This document shows positions 10,093 through 18,230 of a DNA stretch of 64,000 bases, in pieces. The stretch spans positions 223,211 to 287,210 of the forward strand of contig NZ_CP036281.1 of NCBI RefSeq assembly GCF_007750395.1, written 5' to 3'. Both the position numbers and the translations under genes were made by a program. The notes under the pieces were generated by a model, which searched no databases, had not been told where the DNA came from, and saw nothing but the letters and a program-made list of their open reading frames with translations. Source of the DNA: Polystyrenella longa. Its GTDB lineage: Bacteria; Planctomycetota; Planctomycetia; Planctomycetales; Planctomycetaceae. The first letter of the stretch is position 1. Every line of letters starts with the position of its first letter.

Positions 10093-10776
10093 ATGAGTGT
10101 TCAAATTGAATTCCTGGGGCACAGTACGTTTGAAATTCGGTCAGGAGAACACCGAATTTTAATCGACCCCTTCTTAACCGGTAATCCGCAAGCGAAGAAG
10201 ACAGCGGAAGAGATGAATCCGACCGTCATCGTAATAACGCATGGTCATGGAGATCATGTCGGTGACACGGTGGAAATTGCCAAACGAACCGGTGCACTGG
10301 TGATCGCGAATTATGAGATTGCCGAATGGCTCACTGCTCAAGGCGTCAAAAACGTGCATGCTCAACATCAGGGAGGCGGCTTCCAGCATCCTTTCGGATA
10401 CTTGAAACTGACGGTCGCACATCACGGTTCCATGTTGCCCGATGGCTCAAACGGCGGAAGTCCATGTGGTTTGTTATTCAAACTCCCCGGGAAAACAATC
10501 TATGTTGCTGGTGACACGGCACTCTTCTCCGACATGAAACTGATCGGCGAAGCGGAACTCGATCTGGCGATTCTGCCTATCGGCGATAACTTCACGATGG
10601 GACCAGATGATTCGTTACAGGCGATCCGGTTCCTTGATCCCAAACTCGTCATCCCCTGTCATTACAACACGTGGCCTCCTATCGAACAGAACCCGCACGA
10701 CTGGGCGATCCGTGTTGGCGGCGAGACGGATGCCAAGGCGAAAGTGATGGAAGTGGGCGACGTGATTACTGTTTAA
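10093..10776 (+). CDS. UPF0173 metal-dependent hydrolase (metallo-beta-lactamase fold)
   Basis: About 227 residues. The metal-binding signature THGHGDHVGD lies near 50-59, with further ligands in VAHHGS, YVAGDTALF and the late IPCHYNTWP histidine. This pattern defines the UPF0173/YtkL branch of the metallo-beta-lactamase fold; substrates are unknown for most members. The frame opens at 10048, but AAAGAGTG just before ATG 10093 and the start of homology (MSVQIEFLGHSTF) support the later start. It follows pgi closely and is followed by a strong intrinsic terminator, so pgi and this gene probably form one transcription unit. Confidence 0.92.
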   Translation: MSVQIEFLGHSTFEIRSGEHRILIDPFLTGNPQAKKTAEEMNPTVIVITHGHGDHVGDTVEIAKRTGALVIANYEIAEWLTAQGVKNVHAQHQGGGFQHPFGYLKLTVAHHGSMLPDGSNGGSPCGLLFKLPGKTIYVAGDTALFSDMKLIGEAELDLAILPIGDNFTMGPDDSLQAIRFLDPKLVIPCHYNTWPPIEQNPHDWAIRVGGETDAKAKVMEVGDVITV

Positions 10777-10811
10777 TAGGTGCTCACGATTAAATACAGA
10801 GTTTCTGACAG

Positions 10812-10844
10812 GCGAAATCGGTTCTCAACCGGTTTCGCTTTTTT
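10812..10844 (+). terminator. Rho-independent terminator
   Basis: Bases 10812-10823 pair with 10827-10838 in a 12-bp stem (one T-G wobble) around a CTC loop, followed by six T at 10839-10844. It lies 35 bp after the UPF0173 gene and ends the pgi-hydrolase unit. Confidence 0.92.
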
Positions 10845-10962
10845 AGTCAATTATGAGAAAAGCCAATCGTTGAGATAGCCTCCCGTTCCGTATGCTAATA
10901 GAATAGCTTTTGTCGCACCTCACTTTCGATCCACGTTCAAGTTCTTTTTCAGGGAGACGACC

Positions 10963-12363
10963 ATGTTCCATCTCTACCGTTGTTCCATGTGTGCGTTCGC
11001 TATGTTGTTTTTCATCGGATGCAGTACAGAGCCTGATACACCTACTACAACTGAATCTCAGGAATCGTCCGTCCAAACTGACCCTTTACCGGAAGTCGTA
11101 ATTGAACCAGAAGAGATGCTGCCGGAGAAAGGCCCGGCTGCTGCTGTGGAACCCAGTTCAAAAGCACCAGTGAAAACGAGCGAGATGAAAACGGACGGCG
11201 ACGTGATGACGCTGACCATTCCTGAATCGTCCGAAGAGATGCAGCCGTTGGGAGCAGGCATGCTCGTATCACTCAGCGAAGAGGGCGAATTGAAAGTGAA
11301 CAACTGGGAAACTCGAGACGCAAAATTCTCTCCTGAACTGGAAGCTGAATACTTCCTGCTCTCCATCAATCGCGAATCGCCCGGTTATCTAACCAAAGGA
11401 CATTTCACGCAACTGCCCGAAGAAGGTTCAGCAACATTAAAACTGGATAAAGGTTACTCCGAGTTCCTCGAAAACGCGCCGGTGATCGTATTCAATCCCA
11501 AAGCCGCGACGCCAGAGTTCATGAAGCAGTTTTCAGGAATGGTGCCGTTGAACGATCCCAATAAAGAAGACTCTGGTGATGCAGATCCAATTGAAGCCGC
11601 TCGAACCCAGGCACAGGTATCTCAGTCACGCAATAACTTGAAGCAGATTGGGTTGGCGTTTCACAATTACCATGACCTATACGGTTGCTTTCCTCCCGGC
11701 GTACTTTATGGTCCCGATGGGAAACCCTGGCACAGTTGGCGAACGCTGCTGCTTCCCTTCCTGGAACAACAGAATCTGTATGACACGTACGATATCACGC
11801 AGCCCTGGGATAGCGAAACGAACATGAAAGTTCTGGACGTTATAGTTCCGGTTTATTCGGATCCGTTACGTGGTGAAAACCCGGATAACTACACCCACTA
11901 TATTTCCACTGTTGGTGAAAAAGGAGCCTTGAATGGGATTGAGTTCGATGGAACTAAAGAAGGCTTTGAAAAGGCATTATTCGAAGGAACCAAAATCCAG
12001 AATATGACCGACGGAACTTCGAATACGTTGCTAGTCGCTTCGGTCGCTTCGGAAGCGGAAATTCCCTGGACGAAACCACAGGACGTATTCGTGAATCCCA
12101 ATGTGCCCGAATTAAACTCAAAAGATGGATTTTCGACGATCGACATCAATGGAACAGAACGACTGATCGCTCTCTTCTGCGATGGTTCTGTACGAGTGTT
12201 TGATGGCTATGAACTTGGCAAAGAACGCCTGGCGGCCTATGTCTCCGCGGGCGGTGGTGAGATTATTCAGGATGTTCCCAAAGATAAACATCCGGTGACC
12301 TATCTCACGATTACTGCCGATGGCGAAAACTCGACAGCCAGCTTTAAACGAGTTTGGGAATAA
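10963..12363 (+). CDS. DUF1559-type lipoprotein, copy 1
   Basis: 466 residues. The N-terminus is a lipoprotein signal ending FFIGC (Cys20), so the protein is probably an exported lipoprotein. The C-terminal half carries the DUF1559 core: NNLKQIGLAFHNYHD, GCFPPG, then HSWRTLLLPFLEQ, DP and a late D-GTSNTL segment. Most planctomycete DUF1559 proteins have a prepilin-like N-terminus; this one has a lipobox and a charged Pro/Glu linker instead. AGGGAGA lies five to six bases before the ATG. A paralogue follows 38 bp downstream with the same architecture. The family's function is not established; pseudopilin-like or surface roles have been suggested. Confidence 0.88.
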   Translation: MFHLYRCSMCAFAMLFFIGCSTEPDTPTTTESQESSVQTDPLPEVVIEPEEMLPEKGPAAAVEPSSKAPVKTSEMKTDGDVMTLTIPESSEEMQPLGAGMLVSLSEEGELKVNNWETRDAKFSPELEAEYFLLSINRESPGYLTKGHFTQLPEEGSATLKLDKGYSEFLENAPVIVFNPKAATPEFMKQFSGMVPLNDPNKEDSGDADPIEAARTQAQVSQSRNNLKQIGLAFHNYHDLYGCFPPGVLYGPDGKPWHSWRTLLLPFLEQQNLYDTYDITQPWDSETNMKVLDVIVPVYSDPLRGENPDNYTHYISTVGEKGALNGIEFDGTKEGFEKALFEGTKIQNMTDGTSNTLLVASVASEAEIPWTKPQDVFVNPNVPELNSKDGFSTIDINGTERLIALFCDGSVRVFDGYELGKERLAAYVSAGGGEIIQDVPKDKHPVTYLTITADGENSTASFKRVWE

Positions 12364-12401
12364 TTCCTTTCAGCTACCTCTCTTCAATCAGGTTGTTTCC
12401 T

Positions 12402-13694
12402 ATGCCTTCTTTTTTCGTTCGATTGGGTTTGCTGGTCCTGGTGATGTCCGTCGTCGGTTGTAGTTCTACGGAAGAAGATTTGGGGGACAGTCCAGCAGCC
12501 CGACCAAAAGTAACCACAAGTGAGCAGGTTGACAGCGGTCTGTTGCGTATTCCTCAGCAGGAGATGGGGGCAATCGGCGATGGAAAGGTGGGAGCGATTT
12601 CCGAGGAAGGGGAGGTCGTTCTCAGTAGCTGGGACAGTCATTCGTCCGAGATCAATCGCGAGTCGAACTACTTCATCATGTTTCGCCAGCGACAGGGTGA
12701 CGAAGGGTACCTGACCACAGGGAAGTTCATACAGTTACCGGACGAGGGCGACGTGAAAATTAAGTTGAATCAGGGTTTGGATAAATTAACGACCGACCAC
12801 GTCTTACTCGCCTTCCGTCCCGACAATGTTTCTAACGAATTTGTGGAACAGTTTCGGGCGACTATCCCGTTAAGTGATCCGACGCCTTCCGACGAACCCG
12901 TGTCGGACCAGACTCTGGACGAGGCTCGTATCGAAGCGGTGCTAATGCAGTCGAAAAAGAATCTCAGAGATATCGCCATCGCGATGCACACTTACTCCAA
13001 TGAGCATGGTTGCTTCCCTCCGGGAGTGATCTATGGCCCCGATGGCAAACCATGGCACAGCTGGCGGACATTATTGCTGCCCTATTTAAACCAACAGACC
13101 GTTTATGATCTGTACGATGTGACTCAACCGTGGGACAGCCCGGCGAACCAAGGCATTTCCGAGATCAACATGATCATCTACAGTGACCCTTTGTATGGCA
13201 AGAATCCGGACAGATATGCGCATTACGGAGTCGGTATCGGTGACGAAACCTTGATGCGAGGCGTAGAGTACGACGGCACCCGGGACGGATTCGAGACGGC
13301 GCTCAAGCAGGGCGTAAGTCTGGCCGATGTCATCGATGGAACGACAAACACGTTGATGGCTGCTTCTATCTCGCCCGCAGATCAAATCAAATGGTCCGAA
13401 CCCAGGGACGTATTCATTTATCAGAATGTACCGGAGATCGATTCGAAAGATGGCTTCGCGGCTCCCTATCAGAGCAATGGCCAACCGAGTGTGTTAGTCG
13501 GAATGTCAGATGGCTCGGTGCAGACCATTTCCAAAACAACTTTAACGCCCGATTTCCTGAAATCACTTCTTACCATTAACGGAAAAGAAGTCATTACATC
13601 GCCGACTGCCTCTTCTGAAAACAAACGACCGCAGGTGATCATTAAACTGAACTCTGCCGGTGAAGAGTCAACAGCCGAGTTCGTTCTGGAGTAG
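12402..13694 (+). CDS. DUF1559-type lipoprotein, copy 2
   Basis: About 430 residues, a tandem paralogue of the preceding gene. The lipobox SVVGC again places the lipidated cysteine at residue 20. The shared core includes GCFPPGVIYGPDGKPWHSWR, TLLLPYLNQQ, an aromatic DLYDVTQPWDS segment and DGTTNTLMA. The linker between lipobox and core is shorter than in copy 1. The frame opens at 12354, inside the end of copy 1, but those extra residues would bury the signal peptide, so ATG 12402 is chosen even though its ribosome-binding site is weak. The pair very likely arose by local duplication and is probably cotranscribed. Confidence 0.87.
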   Translation: MPSFFVRLGLLVLVMSVVGCSSTEEDLGDSPAARPKVTTSEQVDSGLLRIPQQEMGAIGDGKVGAISEEGEVVLSSWDSHSSEINRESNYFIMFRQRQGDEGYLTTGKFIQLPDEGDVKIKLNQGLDKLTTDHVLLAFRPDNVSNEFVEQFRATIPLSDPTPSDEPVSDQTLDEARIEAVLMQSKKNLRDIAIAMHTYSNEHGCFPPGVIYGPDGKPWHSWRTLLLPYLNQQTVYDLYDVTQPWDSPANQGISEINMIIYSDPLYGKNPDRYAHYGVGIGDETLMRGVEYDGTRDGFETALKQGVSLADVIDGTTNTLMAASISPADQIKWSEPRDVFIYQNVPEIDSKDGFAAPYQSNGQPSVLVGMSDGSVQTISKTTLTPDFLKSLLTINGKEVITSPTASSENKRPQVIIKLNSAGEESTAEFVLE

Positions 13695-13788
13695 AACCTA
13701 TCCTGGACTCGGTTGAGGCCCTGTGCGAGGGTGTCAAATAAAGGGCTGTTTGACCCGACAGAGGGTTTCAGGGAGATTTACAGAACGG

Positions 13789-16700
13789 CTACCGTTCTTC
13801 TGCCAGTTCGCGGGCGAGGACTTCAAAGTACTGGTCGATAGCAGCACGGTATTGTTCGGGAGTCAGCTTGCCCTGGTTTTGCTTCATTCCTTCTTCGAGG
13901 GTGGAGATGAGTTTGTTCCAGTCAGTCTGGCGAGCTCCCGATTGATTCCGTTGTGCCTGCGCATTCTTGAGTAAATCACTCTGCAGTCGGTTGAGTCGCT
14001 GCTGCTGAAATTGAGCACTCACGATTCCCCCCATTCCACCACCTGCACCGCCGGCAGAAGGGTTCATCCAGTCCATGATCAATTGCAGATTGGAAGGGCG
14101 CCGTAGAATTGCCAGGAGTGTTCTTTCCTGGGAGAGTCTTTCACGCTCCAACATCGCCAGTAAGTCTTCTAACGTGAAACCGACCTCTAAATCATCCGGA
14201 TCTGGTGTGCCGGATTCCTGTTTATTTATCTCTTCCATCATCCGGTCGAGCATGGCGTCAAACAGCTTTTCGGCCGCATCGAGTTCTATGTGTGCCTGCT
14301 GTTGATGTTCGAGTGATTCTTCAAGTTTGTCCTGAAAGAGAGCCGTTTCGCTACTGGTCATCGCGGCTGCGGCATCGATTTGCAGTTTTCGTTTCAGGTC
14401 TGCTGCCATCTTTCGAACCTCCGAAGGAAATCCGGCCAGTTGAGGCTCCAATGCCTGAAACTTACTGACGAAGACGAATGTTTCATCAAGCAGATTGAAC
14501 TGATCGATTTCGGCTGCGCCTAAATAATCCCCTTTACCATAAGCTTCAGCGGACTCAACCCAACTTTCCAGATCCTGATTGAGTTCATCAATCTGCGCGA
14601 CACGGTTGCCTAAGTGCTCTTTGAGTTCATTGCTCGCATTAGGATAAATTTCATTGATTTCGTTCTGGAACTCTTCATAAGCAGCGATCAATTCTTTTGC
14701 CCGCGCCGCCTGTTCTGAATTTTCAGTCTCAATGAGTTCATTGGCCTGAGTGGTCAAGGCCGCGGCTCGGTCGTTGAACTTCTTGATATCCGCTTCGGCC
14801 CCGTCGATTTGTTTAGGAAGCCAAGTGACGAATTTGTCATGAATTGCGCCTGAAGATTCTACCAGACTATAGACCTGTTGCTGGTGTCGTTCGAGTAGAG
14901 CTTTGGGGAAGGGGCGATCCGTTTTCTCGCTTCCCTCTTCAGCGGATGCTTCATCCGCCGCTTTCACCCGTTTTTGATATTCGATCCAGTATTCACCTTC
15001 CCGGGTGATCCGTTGCTGTGCCAGATTCATCTCGGAAAGTTGCTCTCGGAGGAGAGTCGTCTGGTTTTCCACTGAATCCATAAATCGTTTTAACAAACGT
15101 GGATCTTCCGCCAGAATCTTGGCCAACTCGGCGTAGATTTCCTGTCGTTTTTTCAGGATCTCTTCCAGCTTCTGTAAGTATTCATCGCTGAATTCCGTGT
15201 CGAACGGTTTTCCCTCAGTGACATTGTTGACCGGCTTTTCATTGCCCAGCATCGTCAAAGAGTCTTCGAGATAAACTTGATACAGTTTATCGATGCGTTC
15301 CACTTTGTCGGCAATTTCTTCATCCCGCTTGACGTTCTCGTACTTGCGAGTGAGTTGTTCCAGCAAAACGAGTGCGCGTTCAATATGGAAAATCGTTTTA
15401 TCAACGAGCGGTTGCCGCTCTTCTTTCGTTTCCAGCTTAAGTAAATCGCCCCACAAATCTGCAGCGGGTTCGACATGGGAGACCTGGATCGAGTCGACCT
15501 GTAAACCGATGAAGGCGTAGGGGGTTGCTGAACTTTTCTGTTTGAGTTCCTGGATCGCACTAATCGACTGTTTCAGTTGCTGGGCTGTCAATTTGTACGA
15601 TTGCGGAATCGCAACGGCCGTCTCTGTGCTGGACTGGAGATATTCGTTGTACAGATCGGAGTTCTTCTGCGCGCTGGTCAGGAGTTCTTTGAGTTTTTTG
15701 AGAATAGGATCGATTGCCATCTGATATTTCTTTCGCCGCTGTCCCTCGAAGCGACTCGCGAATTCGTCAATCATAATTCGCTGTTTGGAAGAAGTCGAAT
15801 TCTGCTGTTCCACATCAAGCATCCGGCGACCCATGTCGTTCGGCGGAGGCGTCGCTCCCGGTTCGACCTCTTCAGGGGATGGACGCTTGTTGGCATCTTG
15901 CCCCTCTTTCTCTTCTGGCGAGAACGGCAGAGGTTCAAAGTCGCCTTGATCGTTGGTAGTCGGACTCGATGCTGGTGAATCCGATGTTTCATTCGTCTGA
16001 GGGACGTTCCGGCTGCTGGGGCTGGGCATATTCTCGCCGGATGGATTTCCCGCTTGCTGCGAGTTGGCATTGCCATTCTGCTGAGATTTGTCTGATACAT
16101 TTTGTTCGGCATTGTCCTGCTCTTCGCCAATCCTAATCTGGCGCGTTTCCTGTTCAGGTTTCTGTTGAGACTCTCCTTCAGAACTCGACCCGGAACTGGC
16201 TCCACCACTTTGCTGGCTCGGGGATCCTGACGGACTGCTCGACTTACCTTCCCCAGTATTCGAAGAGGGTGAGTTTGATCCTTGCGGATTGATTTCGGAG
16301 GGGTTGGTCGCCTCTCCCGCTGCATTCTGCTGTGAAGGATCTTGGGGCGAAGATGGACCGGAGGGACTACCAGTCTGTTCTGAACTCTTCTGCTGCGATC
16401 CCTGCGGTTGAGAACCTTGTTGTTGAGAACTCGCAGATGGTGAGTTTTCAGAAGAAGAGTTTTTCGAGTCTTCGGAGCTCGCTTGGGCGGAGTCGCTCGG
16501 TTTACTGCCGTTCGAGTTCGCGCCCTTATTGTTTTGTTGGTCTGTGCTCGGGTTATTCTTGCTGTTCCCGTTTTGGTCTCCGGTTTGTTGATGACCATTC
16601 GGTTGATTCTGTGACGGCAACGGAGTTTGAGCCGGGCTGAAGTCTGCGTTCGATTCCGGGTTAGAGACGTTTTCCTTGGAGTCGTATACACGAACGGCGT

Positions 16701-18165
16701 AAGACAGAACGTCGTCGTTCTGGAGATCAAGTTCGTTCAAGTCGAGTGTGGTGGACGCACTGAGATACGACTTGTCTTGCTGTTCTCCGAGAGGAATGTC
16801 GATGACTTTCGATTCAACAGGGGGGCCATTGGGATCGAGTGGGTTTTCCTTATATAGAACGAGTTCCGCCTTGGTGATAGCGAAGTCGTCGCGAGCCATG
16901 AATTCGATATCAATCACATCGTCACCGGGGACAGAGATCTCATCGTCAGGAGTGACGATCGTCACAGCCGGGGCCCGGTCTTCATAAACGGTGATGCGGC
17001 AAAGCGGAGGCTTGCGATTGGCTAGTCCGTACTCGTTCATCAGATGTGGTGAGAAGGAGAAGGACTTCTCCAGGGCGACGTTGTACTCGAATGTTCGATC
17101 AGAGATGGCATTCAGTATTACTTTATCACTATTCGCCATGTCCAATGTCATCGTGTCTAGCGGTTGAGAGATCCGGAACTCGATGGACAACTGGCTTCCT
17201 TTTACTGCCCGAACGCGTGGGGGAAGTTCGTTTAAGTTCTCTTTGGGCAGTTCCGTATACGCGGGAGGCGTCAGTTTGAATTTGATCTGTTCGAATTCGG
17301 GACGTTCGGCGATGTCGACTCGGTATAATTCCGTTTGCCCGTCACCCGCCCGCCATCGATAGGTGAAAGGTTGTGCGACCGATTTGATTTGATGCAGATA
17401 ACGAGGGCTTTCGACTCCCTCGGTCACCAGAGAAAGCGAAATCTGTTGCTCTCCCTCTCCATCGGGAGTGATGAAAAGCATCGCTTCGTTGGCGTCGCCT
17501 GAAGTCAACAAGGTTGAGAGGGTCAGGCTCTCCTCGATAGGGACGATGAGGTTCTTATTTTGAGAATCGAGTTTGACGAGGCTGATATCCGCAAACGGTA
17601 ACCAGAAACGCGAGAGCAGAACCAACATCTGCATCGGCGCGAATAAAAACGGAATCAGCAAGGCGGCGGCGAGTGCGAGCAAAATATTACGCCACTGGAG
17701 TAATTCTTGTCGGTCAACAATTTGTTCCGGATTCACAAACCGGCCACGATCCTGGGCCTCACTACGGACCTGATCTAGCATAACGGCTGTGCTTGTTCCT
17801 GAAGTATGTCGCCCGCTCAGATTCAGGATGGTCGACCACCGTTCTTCCAGTTCGGGAACGGAAAGATCCACCTGCCTTGCAACCTGATCCAGTGAATCCC
17901 GTTTGAGGTAGGGTTGGATTACTTTCAGACAGAGAACTACTCCTGTCAGACCGAGAACTGTGAGTGTAAGGATTAAACGGACGGATGTATGGAACAACAC
18001 CAGCGAACCATCGATCAGCATGCTAAGCAGCAGCAGGGCCAGAAAACAGGCTGCTGTTTTCAATAGCCCGGTTTGAATTCGAGTCAGCATGGTCCGGTGC
18101 TCAACTGCGTTCAACTTCTGGTTGATTTCCGCAGGAAGCATATTGGCTGTCAGGTTGCTCGCCAT
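13789..18165 (-). CDS. Very large membrane-anchored coiled-coil protein of the MoxR/VWA cluster (DUF4175-like)
   Basis: 1458 residues. Two hydrophobic helices lie near 33-55 and 60-83 and a third near 150-175. An extracytoplasmic-looking beta-rich region follows (about 200-480), then a low-complexity Ser/Asn/Gln/Gly/Pro segment of about 270 residues (roughly 490-760), and a long helical, coiled-coil-prone C-terminal half. The Gly-Gly-rich GGAGGGMGG run lies near the end. It resembles the DUF4175-like proteins that close planctomycete MoxR-DUF58-VWA clusters. GAGG precedes the ATG by nine bases. It sits 65 bp after the preceding VWA gene and is probably the last gene of the operon. No catalytic motif is recognisable; an envelope-assembly or chaperone-like role is inference from neighbours. 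Confidence 0.8.
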   Translation of the reverse strand: MASNLTANMLPAEINQKLNAVEHRTMLTRIQTGLLKTAACFLALLLLSMLIDGSLVLFHTSVRLILTLTVLGLTGVVLCLKVIQPYLKRDSLDQVARQVDLSVPELEERWSTILNLSGRHTSGTSTAVMLDQVRSEAQDRGRFVNPEQIVDRQELLQWRNILLALAAALLIPFLFAPMQMLVLLSRFWLPFADISLVKLDSQNKNLIVPIEESLTLSTLLTSGDANEAMLFITPDGEGEQQISLSLVTEGVESPRYLHQIKSVAQPFTYRWRAGDGQTELYRVDIAERPEFEQIKFKLTPPAYTELPKENLNELPPRVRAVKGSQLSIEFRISQPLDTMTLDMANSDKVILNAISDRTFEYNVALEKSFSFSPHLMNEYGLANRKPPLCRITVYEDRAPAVTIVTPDDEISVPGDDVIDIEFMARDDFAITKAELVLYKENPLDPNGPPVESKVIDIPLGEQQDKSYLSASTTLDLNELDLQNDDVLSYAVRVYDSKENVSNPESNADFSPAQTPLPSQNQPNGHQQTGDQNGNSKNNPSTDQQNNKGANSNGSKPSDSAQASSEDSKNSSSENSPSASSQQQGSQPQGSQQKSSEQTGSPSGPSSPQDPSQQNAAGEATNPSEINPQGSNSPSSNTGEGKSSSPSGSPSQQSGGASSGSSSEGESQQKPEQETRQIRIGEEQDNAEQNVSDKSQQNGNANSQQAGNPSGENMPSPSSRNVPQTNETSDSPASSPTTNDQGDFEPLPFSPEEKEGQDANKRPSPEEVEPGATPPPNDMGRRMLDVEQQNSTSSKQRIMIDEFASRFEGQRRKKYQMAIDPILKKLKELLTSAQKNSDLYNEYLQSSTETAVAIPQSYKLTAQQLKQSISAIQELKQKSSATPYAFIGLQVDSIQVSHVEPAADLWGDLLKLETKEERQPLVDKTIFHIERALVLLEQLTRKYENVKRDEEIADKVERIDKLYQVYLEDSLTMLGNEKPVNNVTEGKPFDTEFSDEYLQKLEEILKKRQEIYAELAKILAEDPRLLKRFMDSVENQTTLLREQLSEMNLAQQRITREGEYWIEYQKRVKAADEASAEEGSEKTDRPFPKALLERHQQQVYSLVESSGAIHDKFVTWLPKQIDGAEADIKKFNDRAAALTTQANELIETENSEQAARAKELIAAYEEFQNEINEIYPNASNELKEHLGNRVAQIDELNQDLESWVESAEAYGKGDYLGAAEIDQFNLLDETFVFVSKFQALEPQLAGFPSEVRKMAADLKRKLQIDAAAAMTSSETALFQDKLEESLEHQQQAHIELDAAEKLFDAMLDRMMEEINKQESGTPDPDDLEVGFTLEDLLAMLERERLSQERTLLAILRRPSNLQLIMDWMNPSAGGAGGGMGGIVSAQFQQQRLNRLQSDLLKNAQAQRNQSGARQTDWNKLISTLEEGMKQNQGKLTPEQYRAAIDQYFEVLARELAEER

Positions 18166-18230
18166 CGTTCAGATCCTCATACCGAGGGAATGTGTTATTA
18201 AAAGGAGATCTTGTTTGCCAGCAGAAAATA

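Noticed and set aside
13720-13788. Possible terminator in the convergent gap after the DUF1559 pair
   Set aside because: GTCAAA/TTTGAC arms are only six bases and no T run follows.
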